64,000 nucleotides of DNA from Effrenium voratum (GCA_963377175.1 CAUJNA010001446.1:1214422-1278421), one strand, 5' to 3'; counted from the stretch's first letter, positions 47,391-59,521 are shown. Numbers and translations: made by a program. The notes: generated by a model not told the origin, from the letters alone.

Positions 47391-47471
47391 GGCCCGTGGA
47401 TCCTTGACGCCCTCCGCCCGACTCCCGACGCACGACCGCCTCAGCATGATGCCCTTCCCATTGGCCGGCTC
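47391..47471 (-). CDS. Candidate exon
   Basis: After GCTCAG/G the minus strand reads EPANGKGIMLRRSCVGSRAE, then GVKD. A second frame (GHHAEAVVRRESGGGRQGS) is open too. GC-rich island; donor unclear. Confidence 0.35.
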
Positions 47472-47578
47472 CTGAGCGCATCTCTTTCCGACGAGTGTGG
47501 CAAAAAGGCGCCAGGGAAGAGCCTTGGCACCCCCATTCGACTTTTAGTTTTGTTTTTTTTGTGTGTGTGCTTAGTCGG

Positions 47579-47640
47579 GGGTTTCCATTCAACCCACTAA
47601 AAGTGAAGCTTTTAGCGGGGGATCTGAGGACAGCCCAGTC
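47579..47640. repeat. Repeat inverted at 53940-54003
   Basis: GTTTCCATTCAACCCACTAAA, a CTTTTAGCGGGGGATCTGAG segment and GACAGCCCAG match the reverse complement of 53,940-54,003. Both carry an AAAAGTTnAACTTTT-type palindrome. Confidence 0.75.
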
Positions 47641-47994
47641 TTGGGATGGCGAGTTTGGGGAGTCGAGCTGCCGTGGTTTTAGGGTGTCTCGGGTTTCAGG
47701 GTTTGGGGGTTGGGGGTTTGGGGGGTTGGGAGAGTACAGGTTTTAGGGCCCTCAAACTACTTGGATGCTTCACCAATTGAGTAAGTAGGTTGTAACCAAG
47801 GTTATGACTGGGGGTGGTTGGCTTCTTGCCGCGGGGTTAGTTGGTTTACATAGCGACCGAAAAGGGGGCCGATATCCATTTGGAGAACCTATACGGTGTG
47901 TCTCACAATAAAAATCGGACCCCTGTTGGAATGGCTTTGACGGAAAAAAAAAGACTCGACATTTGCTTCGCACTTTCCTAAAACGTTCAAGGGG

Positions 47995-48150
47995 AGGGGG
48001 AGGAGGATGAGGAGGAAGGAGGAGGAGGAGGATGAGGAGGCGGAGGAGGAGGAGGAGGAGGATGAGGAGGAGGAGGTGGAGGATGTGGAGGAGGAAGTGG
48101 AGAAGGAAGTGGAGGAGGTGGAGGTGCAGAAGGAGAAGGAGAAAAGGAAA
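47995..48150. repeat. GGA/GAGGAT purine microsatellite
   Basis: About 150 bp of GGAGGAGGATGAGGAGG and GGAGGTGGAGG units. The resulting Arg-rich and Pro-rich frames are not genes. Confidence 0.9.
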
Positions 48151-49220
48151 CCAACCAGATGGAAAGATCGGTCCCACCCCTCATGATTGTTTTAACCCTG
48201 GCTGTTGTATGCTCAACCTATTTGGCCATCAGCATATAACCAAGCCCGGTGCTTCTGGTTACCTACTGTATTGGCAACTGGCCGGAAGTTTCCACAACAA
48301 GGGCAACACAGGTCTAGTGCTACCTTCCATGTCCATTCTTTCCAGGGATCCGAATCTTTCTAGAAAACCTCCGGAAACCCCTGGAGAACGGCTCCGGGTT
48401 TCCAAAAAAGAAGGATGGTTGGAAAGAATGGACAAGGAATCAACCCCTAGAACAGTAGAGGGCTTGCACAGGTTACCAGGCGCTGGGAGTTCGTTGGCTT
48501 GTACCCAGGGTTACAACCTGCTCACCCCCGGGAAGAAAAGGGGAGTTGTTTGCCATGGAAGACCGGCTTCTCGTAAAATATACCACTGAACAAAATGGAA
48601 GTTTTTGGGAGGTTGGGGATACCCTGGGAAAAAAAGAAAAGAACTCACCCCAGAATGGTTGGTTGCAATCACCGCTCATGTGTGTTGTTTGTGTTTGTGG
48701 CTCGGTACCCTTTGATAATGGCGGGAAAAAGGGCAACCAATCAGAAAGAAAGGACTTGTACCCACAAAGAATCCGGAGAAGCACCGGGTGTTCATTGCGG
48801 CTCAATGTGGGAAGGTGATTTGTTTTTGCGGGTACGCTTCTTGGATGGTCCGAGAATTGTTGAGGGTCCCCTAAGTAAAGCACACCCGGTTTGGGTATGA
48901 ATTTGAATGGGAACCCATCCGTTTTTGGCAGAGGGTTAACATCATACCCTAAACAAAGTGGGTTGTAGGGAGAACTTTCAAGAGTTAGAAACCCCTCAAA
49001 AGTGGCTGGTGGACATAACACCCAACCTGAATGATGTCCTTGCATTCTACCCTGGAAAGCCCGCCCTAAAGGAAAAGGACGGGTACTTGGAGCGGTTTAA
49101 GGGGGGGTAGCCAGTTGCGTCATCAAAACCGATCGGTATAAAAATGGTCCCAGAACCATGCTTGAAGAACTAAGGCAGATCTTCGCACCCTTTTCTGGCG
49201 GCTTGGGATTCTCTCTTAAC

Positions 49221-49337
49221 CATAGGCGTCCTTTTAGGGGAAATAGATGGATATCCCTGGTAGATGAGAAACAACCACCAGGACAACCAGGAAGCGCCAT
49301 CTATTTTCTAGCAACACAACCAAAAAGGACACCTATG
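49221..49337. mobile_element. CATAGGTGTCC-family element, copy 2
   Basis: CATAGGCGTCCTTTTAG pairs with AAAAAGGACACCTATG. It shares GGAT with ATCCCTGGTAGATGAG and CACCAGG with copy 1. Confidence 0.8.
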
Positions 49338-49639
49338 CTCTTAACCGGGCCCCATCTGCCCCAAATTTATCGGGTTTTGAGCACCCGGCTCAGAACCTGA
49401 AACCAAGCCACGTTCTCAACACCAAAAAAAAGAGTTCCTGCTTTCACCAACTGGTTAGTGCCACCCAAACGTGTGGTTGGTGAAACATATTCCCATGTTT
49501 ACGGGCAGTTTGACAAAAAGCTGGCCCAAGTGTTTTTTCCCCGGGTAATTACCCAAGCAGAGTTTCCGAAAAATGTAATTTTTCCGAGCAGATTTTTTGC
49601 GGGAAAAAAACATGTGTCCAAGCTCTGAGACTCTAAGAC

Positions 49640-49743
49640 ATTTGTTGGCGATCTGATGCAGAGCTGGGCGCGTCGAGCTTGTGGCTCAGGCTGTAGACAC
49701 ACAAGATCGCCTTGAACTCCGGCTGCTCCAGCAGGTTCTTCAC
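49640..49743 (-). CDS. Candidate exon, VKNLLEQPEF module
   Basis: After GACTCAG/G the minus strand reads VKNLLEQPEFKAILCVYSLS, then HKLDAPSSASD. Codon use is clean and GC-rich. The module resembles the exon at 61,838 (VREFFRQSGQKTLFCVFS), which supports real coding. The donor may be non-GT. Function is unknown. Confidence 0.55.
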
Positions 49744-51104
49744 CTGAGTCACTGGCTCAAAACCGGTGGGGACATGGCGTGGTTCTAGCCCCCCCAAATC
49801 TATGATTGGCGAATTCCCCCCAATTTTTGGAGTAGCTTGAAGGTCCAGGTGAGTCATAATCAAAACCCGGTACAATAAGGGGTCGACCCGGAACCATGCT
49901 TCAAGAACTAAGAAGGCGGATATCCGCAGCGATTTATGGCTGGGATCGTCCCTTGCTAACCTTCACTTACCCAGGTTTTGATTGTGGCTTACCCGGGTTT
50001 GATTGAAGGTTCTTCACCTGAGTAACTCAGATCGGAGGCTGGTCGGGTCTGTGGGTCTACCTGGACCCGAAGAAAAAAAACAACAACACCAAAACCCCGG
50101 GATGCTGGACCTTTTTGGGTTTACCTGTACCCGACAACAACAACAAAAAACTGAGAAACTCAGATCAAGCTGTGGGTGAAAAACATAAGTACCCAAAATC
50201 AACCCGGGGAAACAAGGACTGAAGCCAGCTGTCAAATTCCTGGTGGTTTTATTTTGATCCATACCCATATCAAGCCGGTTCTTCTTTGGGTCGAAATAAA
50301 CAATTCGATTCCAGAATGCTTGGGGCAATAACCAAGTGTTACGGGTAGTCTGAGCGGTCCAGGTACCCTTAAAAAGTTGGAATTACCTAAAAGTCCAGGT
50401 ACCCAGAACCATGTAAAGGAGTAAAGAGGTGTAAATCCGTACCCAAGTACCCCTTGAGGCTAAGCCACACATCAGTAATTAAGGTAAAGTAGGGGTAAAT
50501 AAGCTCGAAAACATGGCATAACTTTCTTTGTGGAGCTCTATGGGAAGTCCAAGTTGGTCATCCAAAACCATGAAACTACCTACAAAGATGTGTTATTGCC
50601 ATAAACAAGTAGGGCTCCCTTTTTTCGGGTACCTGGACCCTCAAAAATAGGCGTTTGCCGGTGAATTCCCTTTTTAAGGGTGGTTTGAGGTTCCTTTGGG
50701 TCCAGGTACCCTTTTCTCCTTTGATTTAGAGGGGGCTTCCCCCTCCAAAGGAAGGAACCCAAGTGAACCGAATCGAGAAGCTGGGTGTGTTTTCACCTCA
50801 AGGGGTTTTGCGAACTGCCGTGAAAGAACTCATGGTGGTTCCGATCTCCCAATCTAAGTTGGACACTTGACGGTCCAGGGAAATGAAACTGGGACATCAA
50901 AACCAAGTATCTGGAGAATCCACACCCGTAAAAATGGGCTATCGCAAACTTATGCTCCCTGCTCATGGGGTAGTTTGAGGGTCTTGGCACGTACAAACCC
51001 CAGAGATCTTAGCGCTTGGTCTCGGAGCGCCAACAAAATGCCGTTGGAAGCACGTCTCGAACCACGTCCGCCCATGCAACTTTCTTCACCGGGAAGCTTA
51101 AGGT

Positions 51105-51169
51105 TGTAGTTTAGGGGAACCCTCCCAACCAAAAAAGTTGGTAAAAGGGCACCTGGCTGGGGGACCTAG
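51105..51169. mobile_element. CTAGGTCC-family element, right half
   Basis: TTAGGGGAACCCTCCCAACC to GCTGGGGGACCTAG. The left half is missing. Confidence 0.7.
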
Positions 51170-51277
51170 AACGAAACTTGAGCCCCCGTGCTCTTTCGCG
51201 GCGAGAGTATCGGTCAAGAATCAACACGTGAGAAAGCCAAGGACTTGGCCTGTGGCTAGATTCAGGATTCATACAAG

Positions 51278-51360
51278 CCTGGATCGCCAGTGGCGATCGC
51301 TTTTCTCCCCAAAAACCGATCGAACGAGTGACTGAAAAAAACAGCAACTTGGCTATCCAG
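51278..51360. mobile_element. CCTGGATCGCCA-family element, copy 4
   Basis: CCTGGATCGCCAGTGGCGATCG pairs at its ends with TTGGCTATCCAG. The interior retains AAACCGATCG. Confidence 0.75.
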
Positions 51361-51823
51361 CAGTGCCGATTGATGGTCACACACACACAGTATTCCCACC
51401 ATGCCATTCATAGACATCAAGTACAGGACATCGAAGATCCCATTGCTAGTAAGCTGGCCACAGCCCTTGTTCCGGTTTCCAGTGTTTTTGTCCAGCCTGT
51501 TGTAACCAAGGCTCGAAAAAAAACACAAAACATACGCCCTTCAACCATATCAGATTCCTGCCCCTCGTGCCCTAAGCATCGTTCTCGTGCCCTCAACAAG
51601 GCCTCTTTTAGAGGCCACATCTGATGCAAAAGGGCACCAGAAAAAAAGGCGTCCTGGACCCCTTCTCAAAATCTCCCTTCCATAGCGGGTTGGCGAAAAA
51701 AAGGCCTGAACTGTTATTAGTTGCCACTAAAATGGGCCAGACCCACAAAGTTTTTCTAAAGTCCATGAACTCAGGAAGTGAGAAAAAATTACCAGGCGCC
51801 CTCCTGAACCCTCAAAATTCCCT

Positions 51824-51918
51824 TACCTAGAGTCTCCATGAACCTTGAAAAATGGGGTCATTGCCCAAAATTAAGGGGTTATGACCCCATTTTTAAGGGG
51901 TCATGGAGACTCTAGGTA
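51824..51918. mobile_element. ACCTAGAGTCTCC-family element, copy 2
   Basis: TACCTAGAGTCTCCATGA and TCATGGAGACTCTAGGTA are perfect inverted repeats (18 bp). The interior is again GGGTCAT/ATGACCC-rich. Confidence 0.85.
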
Positions 51919-52288
51919 CAATTCGGCTGTAGCCCAGTTATATGGGATTAAACAAACTTTGCGGGTTCTGGACCCCCTCTCGACATAGACCAATCCTGAC
52001 ATAGGCGCTGTTTCCACAATGGTGAAGTGAATCTTCTTGTCCATCTCCTGACAGCCACTTGGGGTGTGAGAAATTTGCCAAGCTAGTAAGTTGTTGGTAA
52101 CCTAGGTTCTATCCCCAACGCCACCTGGTTCAGAAAACCTACCTGGACCCTAAAAGTACCAACATAAAAATGGGCAGGTACGCATAACATCCACTTAAGG
52201 AGGCTTGTAAGTGCCACTTAACTTGGCGAGTCTGGTGGGTCAAGTGGGTGCTCACTTCCAATCCACTGGATTGGCCGAAACAAGTCTT

Positions 52289-52379
52289 AAACCCTCAAAA
52301 TTCCAACTGAAAAATGGAGTATTGCCCCAACATTACAGGGTGAATTCCCATTTTGGTAGGGTAGTTTGAAGGTCCGGGC
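52289..52379. mobile_element. CTGGACCCTCAAA-family element, best-preserved short copy
   Basis: AACCCTCAAAATTCCAACTG, internal TATTGCCCCAACATTA, GGTGAATTCCCATTTT and right end GGTAGTTTGAAGGTCCGG. The ends pair through ACCCTCAAA/TTTGAAGGT. Confidence 0.65.
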
Positions 52380-52630
52380 AGACATTTTGTTTGCCACTAC
52401 ACTGGTCCAAACCCAAACCAGTGACTAAAGCACCAGGGATCTTGCCAACCACTATGGTCATCCGTCCCTTTGTTAAATTCCCTTGGCACACGCTCGCTCC
52501 GAGCTGCTGCTTGTGCACAGAGAAACTGAAAGGGTCCCGACTTTTTGTCTGAGGGCTTCTGAGGTCCTCTGATTGAAGGCAACCAACACTTGTTGCTTGG
52601 TATTTTCTGGACCACCTGGATTTCCAGGGC

Positions 52631-52751
52631 GAGGTCCTCCAGTAGAGAGGTTGGAATAAGGGTACCAACTAATTTCTGTAATTAGTCTTTTTTAGTAGGG
52701 GAACCCTCCCCCAAAAAAGAACGGTAAAAGGGCACCTAGCTGGGGGACCTA
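52631..52751. mobile_element. CTAGGTCC-family element, full copy
   Basis: GAGGTCCTCCAGTAGAGAGG to AGCTGGGGGACCTAC with every internal landmark present. Confidence 0.8.
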
Positions 52752-53375
52752 CAGGGTACAAACAAGGAGTAACATCAGCTCTATCGTAAGCTGAAAACCG
52801 CGATTGGTTAAACAGCGCCTCGGGGCTTCTCTCGCGACATGGGGCGCCACAAGTTGCGACGCCAGTCAGGTGGTACCATGCCACGCCTTTACAAACAAAG
52901 GGTTCGTTATTTACCCTGAAAACCAATTTGCTCAAACATACCCTCAAAAATCGGGTATTTGGAGTAGGGGGTTGGTCGCCCTTAGCACTTGTGGATTGGT
53001 GAATTCCGGTCATTTGCTTTAGTCCCGTGGAAAGAACATTGAACCATATTTCCAGCAGTAGTAGATGCCCCTTAACATCAACAGGAAAAAGTTAAACAGC
53101 ACATACTCTGAAGCACATATGCCATGGTCGCAGCTCCGTACATGGCCTGTGATCATGGCTCCCGTATTGGGAATCATTAGAATGGTTCCTATGGATGATC
53201 ATAACTGCTACTGTAACCCCACGAAAAGGTGTTCTTTGCAGTTTAAAATTGAGGGCTGGCCAATCCTAATCCATAATCCCTATAGGGAAGCCAGTACAAA
53301 GGGGGACAAATCCTTGCGCAACCCAAGGCAAGGACCTTTGAACAGCCCAGTTCGTTCAAGTCTTGGCACCTCTTT

Positions 53376-53468
53376 TAGGTCCTCCAGTAGAGAGGTTAGA
53401 ATAAGGGTACCAACTTTTTTCTGTAGTCTATTTTGGTAGGGGAAGCCTCCCAACCAAAAAAGGGGTGA
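53376..53468. mobile_element. CTAGGTCC-family element, right end lost
   Basis: TAGGTCCTCCAGTAGAGAGG and the interior are intact up to CAACCAAAAAAGGGG, where it runs into a GGCCAACAGGGGAAATATG repeat. Confidence 0.75.
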
Positions 53469-53694
53469 GGCCAACAGGGGAAATATGTTTAACAACAAAT
53501 CTTCAGCAAATGGAACTCACTTGCTCAGTGACCCTGGAAAAAAAGGAACCCTTTTTGGGAAAGACAATTTTTAGTGGGGCAGCCACCAAAAAAAAGGAAA
53601 ACTCATTGGTGCCACTGAAATAACTGAGGGAAGTATTGCGGGACCTACTCTTTTGGGCCATCTCAATCTGACGGCCCCTGAAATTTCAGAGAAC

Positions 53695-53768
53695 CCGTCG
53701 GCCGGGCAAATCGGCCGGTCGGCCGGGCCTTGGTGAGGCTTTGCTGCAGCATCATGCGTGCCAGCTGC
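53695..53768 (-). CDS. Candidate exon
   Basis: After GCCGAG/G the minus strand reads QLARMMLQQSLTKARPTGRF in a GC-rich island; a second frame (AEAAGTHDAAAKPHQG) is also open. The acceptor obeys AG/G. Function is unknown. Confidence 0.4.
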
Positions 53769-54704
53769 CTCGGCCATACTGGTTGGTCAGTGACCAGGGG
53801 GTGCAACAAGACTCCTCCTTAATTTCCGACTGCCTGGACCCAAAATTCCACCCCTAAGAATTGGTCGTCGCCCCACGCCCCAAAAAATATGGGGCGCATG
53901 ACCTTCTTTGTATGGGCAGTTTGAGGCTCCAACTACTCATTTTTCTGGGCTGCCCTCAGATCCCCCGCTAAAAGTTGAACTTTTAGTGGGTTAAATGGAA
54001 ACTACCATTTTACTTTAAATCCAAAAGGCTAAGGGGATGGCTGGGAGCAACCAAGTGTTGGGGGTGTTGGTACTTCAACCGCTGAACGCTTTGGTGTCTC
54101 TGCCTAATTCAGCTCCAGGGTGGTTCGGAGCGGCTCTGGGTCAGGGGTCCGGAAAACTTCCGGGGGTTGCTCTTGGGGATATCACCTGGGTGTTTGTTTA
54201 CTTTTTTAAGTTAATATATATATATATATATATTTGTATTTCCTCCTGCCCGGAAAAAAAGTGGGTATTGTGCGTGGGGAGGAATTCAGTGAAATCATGC
54301 CCCTCCTTTTTTTGGTTATTTTTCCGGAGACAAAAGGGAAGCAACCCACAGCTAGAGCACTTGGAGTACCGGGGACTTTCCTGGTTGCCTTAAAACCCCC
54401 ATCAAGACCTGCAAGACGAGCGCAATTCTTTCGCACCCATCCAACCAAAAGCCCAAGATCCCGTACTCAGGCACGGTTCTCTGCAAATGATCTTCGTTCC
54501 TCTGACAAGGGTCCTCTGGATTCATCCGAAGCTAACATTAAAAAAGAAAACATGGAAACATACGACTCAAAATTCTGTTGGGATGGGCCTTAGAAGGGTT
54601 CCCAACAGGAAACCGACCACCCGAAGGAATCGGTCCCCAATCTCGAGAACATTTCGAGAACCCATACTTCCCCTTAGAGGAATTGAATTGCTTGCTCAAC
54701 CTAA

Positions 54705-54823
54705 GTTGGTCTTCCTCCGGTAGAGAGGTTCGAATAAGGGTACCATTTTTCTTGAGGAAGTCTATTTTAGTAGGGGAACCCTCTCCAAAAAAAAGGTAAA
54801 CTGGCACTACTGGGGGGACCTAG
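54705..54823. mobile_element. CTAGGTCC-family element
   Basis: CTTCCTCCGGTAGAGAGG to CTGGGGGGACCTAG with a diverged middle. Confidence 0.75.
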
Positions 54824-55261
54824 TGGTTCCAAGTGGCGGCAACTGGAGCTAGTTGGCAAAAAAGCCATGATCACCCATCTGACGTAGGCAACGGTGAAGA
54901 AAGGACTGGTGATGGGTACCCATGTCCCAAGCCGAATGAACAGACCAGTTCTATGGGGTTCCCTTCCTTTTCCCACCCTGCAAATACCCTCCTTTCTGAT
55001 TCGGCCCAAGATGCCAACCCCTGACTATGCACCCTGGCAAAACCGATCGGTTTTCCAAGACTCAAGCAGGTGGTACTTTTGGAGCAGGGGAACGTACGCC
55101 ATCATGTAAAACCGGGCAAAATCATCTGGTTACCTGCTAAAGTCCTCCATTTGCTTTGGGCCTCTAGTAGGCCCTGGAAAAACTTGTTTCTAGAAGTGAA
55201 GTGATGATAGATTCCCCCAAACATCACCAGCAAAAAACACAAACACAACATCATCTGGGAA

Positions 55262-55355
55262 TCAGGGTACCCCTTTTTTAATGTAGTTTCTTCTAGTAGG
55301 GGAACCCTCCCAACCAAAAAGACACCGTAAAAGTTGGCACTTGCTGGGGGACCTA
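55262..55355. mobile_element. CTAGGTCC-family element, left end lost
   Basis: CAGGGTACC, TAGTAGGGGAACCCTCCC and GCTGGGGGACCTAG are present. The left inverted repeat is missing. Confidence 0.7.
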
Positions 55356-55462
55356 GTCATTTCAGCAAACGGAAGCAGCGGCCTGGAAGCCCTGAGATAC
55401 CGAACAACGGCCCGCGCGTGACAGTGTTAGGAGGGACTGGTGATGGGTACCCATCCTCCAAA

Positions 55463-55746
55463 TGAACAGTCCATAGTAGTCCTCCGCTATGGGACTTCTA
55501 CCTGAGGAATATGCAACCTCTTTACGTTGTTTAGGGGCGAATTTGACCCAGGATTAATAGACCTGTCCCCCCTAATGATGGGTGTTCCCTCCAAAAGTGG
55601 CCACTAAAAGGAATTGGACACCCCCCAATAAAAATCAACCAGGGGTTCTGCTTAATCCGGGGTTAACATTAGCCCCTAAACAAGCTGGCATGTTCTTCAG
55701 GGGGAAGTCCCATAGCAACGGACTACTATGAACTACTGGACTGTTC
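55463..55746. mobile_element. 284-bp foldback element related to the giant transposon ends
   Basis: The two arms, about 95 bp each, are inverted repeats: GAACAGTCC, CATAGTAGTCC, GCTATGGGACTTC, TGTTTAGGGGC and then GACCCAGGATTAAT on the left against ACCCCGGATTAA on the right. The inner part (55,541-55,669) matches the end sequence of the 28.9-kb element (GACCC, GGATTAATAGACC and a C-tract). Right-arm relatives occur near 48,930 and 60,930. It could be a non-autonomous relative of the giant element. Confidence 0.65.
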
Positions 55747-55896
55747 ACTAGAGACCCGAGGCGCGTGTTGTTCACGGACATCTGGCGCCCGCCCTCGCCG
55801 TCCGCGCCGTCCGCCACTGACCGCCCCAGCTCCATCAAGGCGCGCCCCACCGCCGCGGCTGGCGTAGCGATGCGTAGCGCGAGATCGGAAAGGGGC
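55745..55896 (-). CDS. Candidate exon abutting the foldback element
   Basis: After AAAAAG/G the minus strand reads PLSDLALRIATPAAAVGRAL, then MELGRSVADGADGEGGRQMS and VNNTRLGSL. It has very GC-rich third positions and no stops in a long island. It ends exactly where the foldback begins, and the junction sequence CTA/GTGAACAG could supply a donor. Function is unknown. Confidence 0.55.
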
Positions 55897-56380
55897 CTTT
55901 TTGGGGCGTAAAGACCTGGGTTGCTGCAACGAAGTCCCCTGCAAAAAGTGTGTTTGTTTCTCCACTTTTGGGGGGGGGGATTAGTGGAAAGCCCAACTTG
56001 ATTTCAACAAAAAAGCTAAAGTCTAAAGATCCAACCCAATAGCAGTCAAAATTCCCTCCGGGAACCCACGCAAGACCCACGTCTTTTTCAGAACCATGAG
56101 GTCAACCCTTCACTAGAAAAAGGGTGACCAGTTTACCCGCTTTGTTCAGTTGGTATGTTGTTGGAAAGCCACGCTTCCAGACCCCAGACTCTCATCTGTA
56201 GCGAGCTACCTGGAGTTCTCAGGGCCGACTTATGAAACGCGAAGATGTGCCGCCAAACACCTACCCGAGTAGTATGTAAAGCAAGTGGGGAATGAGGGAA
56301 TGAACGACCTGCCCAAGGGTTGCCCTACGTGCAAACGCCTACCTTCCGGGTGAATTCCGCTTTTTTATGGGTAGTTTGAG

Positions 56381-56466
56381 GGTCCTCCAGTAGTCTTGTT
56401 TAGTAGGGTTCGGAACCCTCCCCCAAAAAAGAAACGGTAAAAGTTGGCACCTAGCTGGGGGACCTA
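56381..56466. mobile_element. CTAGGTCC-family element, internally deleted
   Basis: GGTCCTCCAGTAGTCTTGTTTAG lacks the GAGAGGTTAGAATAAGG segment. The right half is intact to GACCTAG. It directly follows a GTAGTTTGAG end of the CTGGACCCTCAAA family. Confidence 0.75.
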
Positions 56467-56469
56467 GTG

Positions 56470-57560
56470 TGCCGCCAAGTGGGTGTTTGAGAATCAGTTG
56501 GAGCCCCAAATTCGGGTGGCTTTCCTGTTGCCAATCCTTACCCGAAAAAGAAAAAAGAAACAGAGGCAAGAAACCCCAACGGCTACCTACTATAGCGGCG
56601 AAACGCCGGGAAGCACTGGGCTCGGTTCTCCTCGAGACCAAAAGGGGGGTTCCCGTAGGGAGGTTTGTCAAACAAGCCCAGGTATTCCCAGCCCCGGAAG
56701 CCCCTCCTATCCAAAGCTGCCGAAAAGCCACCCGATTGCATCGAACCGAACTATCGATCGACCAAATCCAAAACGCCTTTCTAACTTGCTGAGTGGATGG
56801 CCCCAAAAAAGGTGCAAGCTTCATATCTACCACTAACATGGTCCCACAAAGTTTTTCAAGTTCATGCACTCAGGAACTGAGCTTCTGCTGGGGCCCCTCA
56901 TGGTCTTCCCAAAACTTAAGGACACCTCCACCTTTGGAGCCAGACGTGCGCTGAAACACAAAGCGAAACAAAGGCCCCTGCGCATCCCCTGCGAGCCTCG
57001 GCTTGCCTTTCTCAGGGATCCGGATGCAATAGAAACACCGATCGAACATTGCAACTTGTAAATTGTGAGTTCCCTGTATTTTGCTGAAAAAAACATGTTT
57101 CAAATGGGCAAAATGTATCTTTGGTTGAAAAAAACCAACATGTCTCAAATGGTTGCAACCTTGAGATCTTTTAAGGAGCCCTGCTTTAGCAGACTGGCTT
57201 TTCCCCCAAATCGGCTTTTCGGAGTTGGAGCTTTCCCTCAAAACCATCCCAAAAATACCTGGGCTCTCAAACCTTTTTATTTTCCGAGGGGAGTTCGCCA
57301 AGCATCAAGTGGGGTCTGCGAGAACGGAAATGGAAACCCGAGACTAAACCCCAAAGGCCAAAGAGAAGGAACCGGATGGGCTTGCCAAGTTAAAGGTATT
57401 CGGCTCCAGGTACTCAAGAGGTGTTCGGACCTCGCGTCCTGCGGCTCCACAATAGGCAGCCTATTATAAAAGGTCACATGATCAAAACTAATACTTGTTG
57501 CATCTAGGTACAATAAACTCTAAATATCTAAGATAATGCATATATCTATCTATATATATA
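56470..57560. other. Mixed unique sequence, no firm exon
   Basis: Open stretches occur on both strands (for instance 56,600-56,790) with moderate GC, but none has convincing splice sites and conserved sense. A TATATA run lies at about 57,540-57,562. Confidence 0.35.
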
Positions 57561-57639
57561 TAGTCAACCAAATCCTACTATATATTTCACAAAAAGTCGA
57601 CTAATTCAATCCTAGATTTCTCCAAAATCTTGCGAGGCC

Positions 57640-57780
57640 TACCGGACCTCTCCCAAGCGACCCCCAGAAAGAACTCGGTCCTTTGCCCTGGTAGGTCTTC
57701 TGCGTGCAGTTCTCCGCCGCGGCCGTGCCCCGGCGCTCCATCATGTTCCTCGAGACATGAATGAATGACCCATCTGGGAC
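57640..57780 (-). CDS. Candidate exon
   Basis: After CTTTCCAG/G the minus strand reads VPDGSFIHVSRNMMERRGTA, then AAENCTQKTYQGKGPSSFWG. The acceptor has a good pyrimidine tract (CATCCCTCCTTTCCAG). The 3' boundary is uncertain; CAGGGCAAAGG near 57,680 might be it. The product is unknown. Confidence 0.5.
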
Positions 57781-59134
57781 CTGGAAAGGAGGGATGGGCA
57801 GCCAGCTACCATGTTCCAACAACTTAAGCAACTGAACAACGCAGAATGTGGTTCTATTGTCATGTTGTTGGTATGTTGGTATGTTGTTGTTTGCCATTCC
57901 TTTTTTAAACGAGGTTTTGGGAATGGCAACCGGCTCGGAAAGTTTGCAGCTACAATGTTCCATGATTAGAGCTAGGCAACCAGTTCTCGCGTGCTTTCTG
58001 CGAGGCAAAAAGTTGAAGTCCCAACATCCAAGCAAAATGCACCAAAGAGTTGATTGAACCACCAGGTGAACCAGGAATCGCCCTCTTTTTGTTTGTTTCG
58101 ACCAAATCAACTAAAACGGACACCTTATGATTAGAGTTAGGCCCAGTTATAGGATGTATATTTTATTTTTTGCCTCACTTTGAGTCACTGGTCAAATGTA
58201 ACATGTATCCTAAGTCTACCCCAGGTTCCCGGCTCGGAATTTCTTTCTCGCCGCTCCGATTTTTTTTTAAACGAGCCATTTGGGAATGGCAACCAACGCC
58301 TTGGAAAGGAAGGGGCAACCAACGCCAGACGCAACTTTGAGAATCTTTATCTCAGATGCCCAGTGGATTTCCATGGGAAGAAAGGGATCGGCATCCTTTC
58401 TTGGTTGGTGGACTTCAAAGGGACACCCTTATCCCGAAAAAACAAAAAATGGGCGACTGGGCTACCCTCAGAATTCCAACTTAAGCATGCGATATTGCCC
58501 CACACATATTAGTAAAGGAGGGAAGTAGCCATCATTGAACAGAGTTCATGTCCCTTCCCTAGCGGGTAATCTCTGAGATTCAACGGGGGAGCGAAGGAAT
58601 GGATTATGAGTGAACGGGCCCTCAAAATACCCACGTTAGAATGGGTCTTTGCAACCCAACACTATGGTCACTTGCCAAGTATCCACTCCCTTCAAGCACA
58701 AATGAACAGATCAAGATGAGCCCTCGAAAAATTGACATAGTTGTTTGTAAACCGATTGAGTCTTCTCCCATGTCTTAAATCCACCCCAATAATACATAAT
58801 GCTCCAAAAAACAATGCAAACTCGCTCCGAGTTCTGTTCATTGCACCAACACTAATTAAACCAATACTATACACTCCTAACTGCATTAGAAAGAACATCA
58901 AGCATTTCCCTTCTTTCCATTGTTCATATGTAACACGTATTCTGTTTTGTCCCCCTACTTAAAGTGAATTGGAGAATCCAATCCAGCAAAGGTCCCTTGA
59001 GCAACTCCATTTAAACTCCTTCGGCAGACTGTGATCTTGAAGGGCTTTTGCGCCAAATGACAGGAGGACCGCATTTGGACGAGAACAAAATGTGGAACCC
59101 CCCCTTGAGCACCTTGGTACCCCATTAATTTAGT

Positions 59135-59256
59135 CTAGCTCCTCCAGTAGAGAGGTTATAACAAGGGTACCAACTTTTTTTTGTAGTGTATTTTAATAGG
59201 GGAACCCTCCCAACCAAAAAAGGGTGAGAAAGGGCACCAATTGCTGGGGGAACCTA
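59135..59256. mobile_element. CTAGGTCC-family element
   Basis: CTAGCTCCTCCAGTAGAGAGG to GCTGGGGGAACCTAC, with a small insertion (AATT) near the right end. Confidence 0.75.
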
Positions 59257-59521
59257 CGGTAAAATGACTAGGGGCTGAATCCGAGAGAGCGCTGACAGTG
59301 CGACTGAGGCCGCAGGAAAGCCAACCTGGAGTCTCCGAGTCTGACCCGAAGGAAACATAGGTCCATGACCCGAATCATTCGGGCAGTCTGACCACCCATT
59401 TTTGATCCGGGTCAGAAGGAGACGTCCGCCAACCATTTTAAGTTGCAACGCCCCATGTTTCGCAATTTTGAGGGTCCAGGCACAATGGTCTCGCGCTGCT
59501 GCCCGGCGACTGATTCCCTAC

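Noticed and set aside
47770..48589. Arg-rich and Pro/Leu-rich frames near 48 kb
   Set aside because: They are generated by the GGA microsatellite. The minus frame only looks like a signal or membrane segment.
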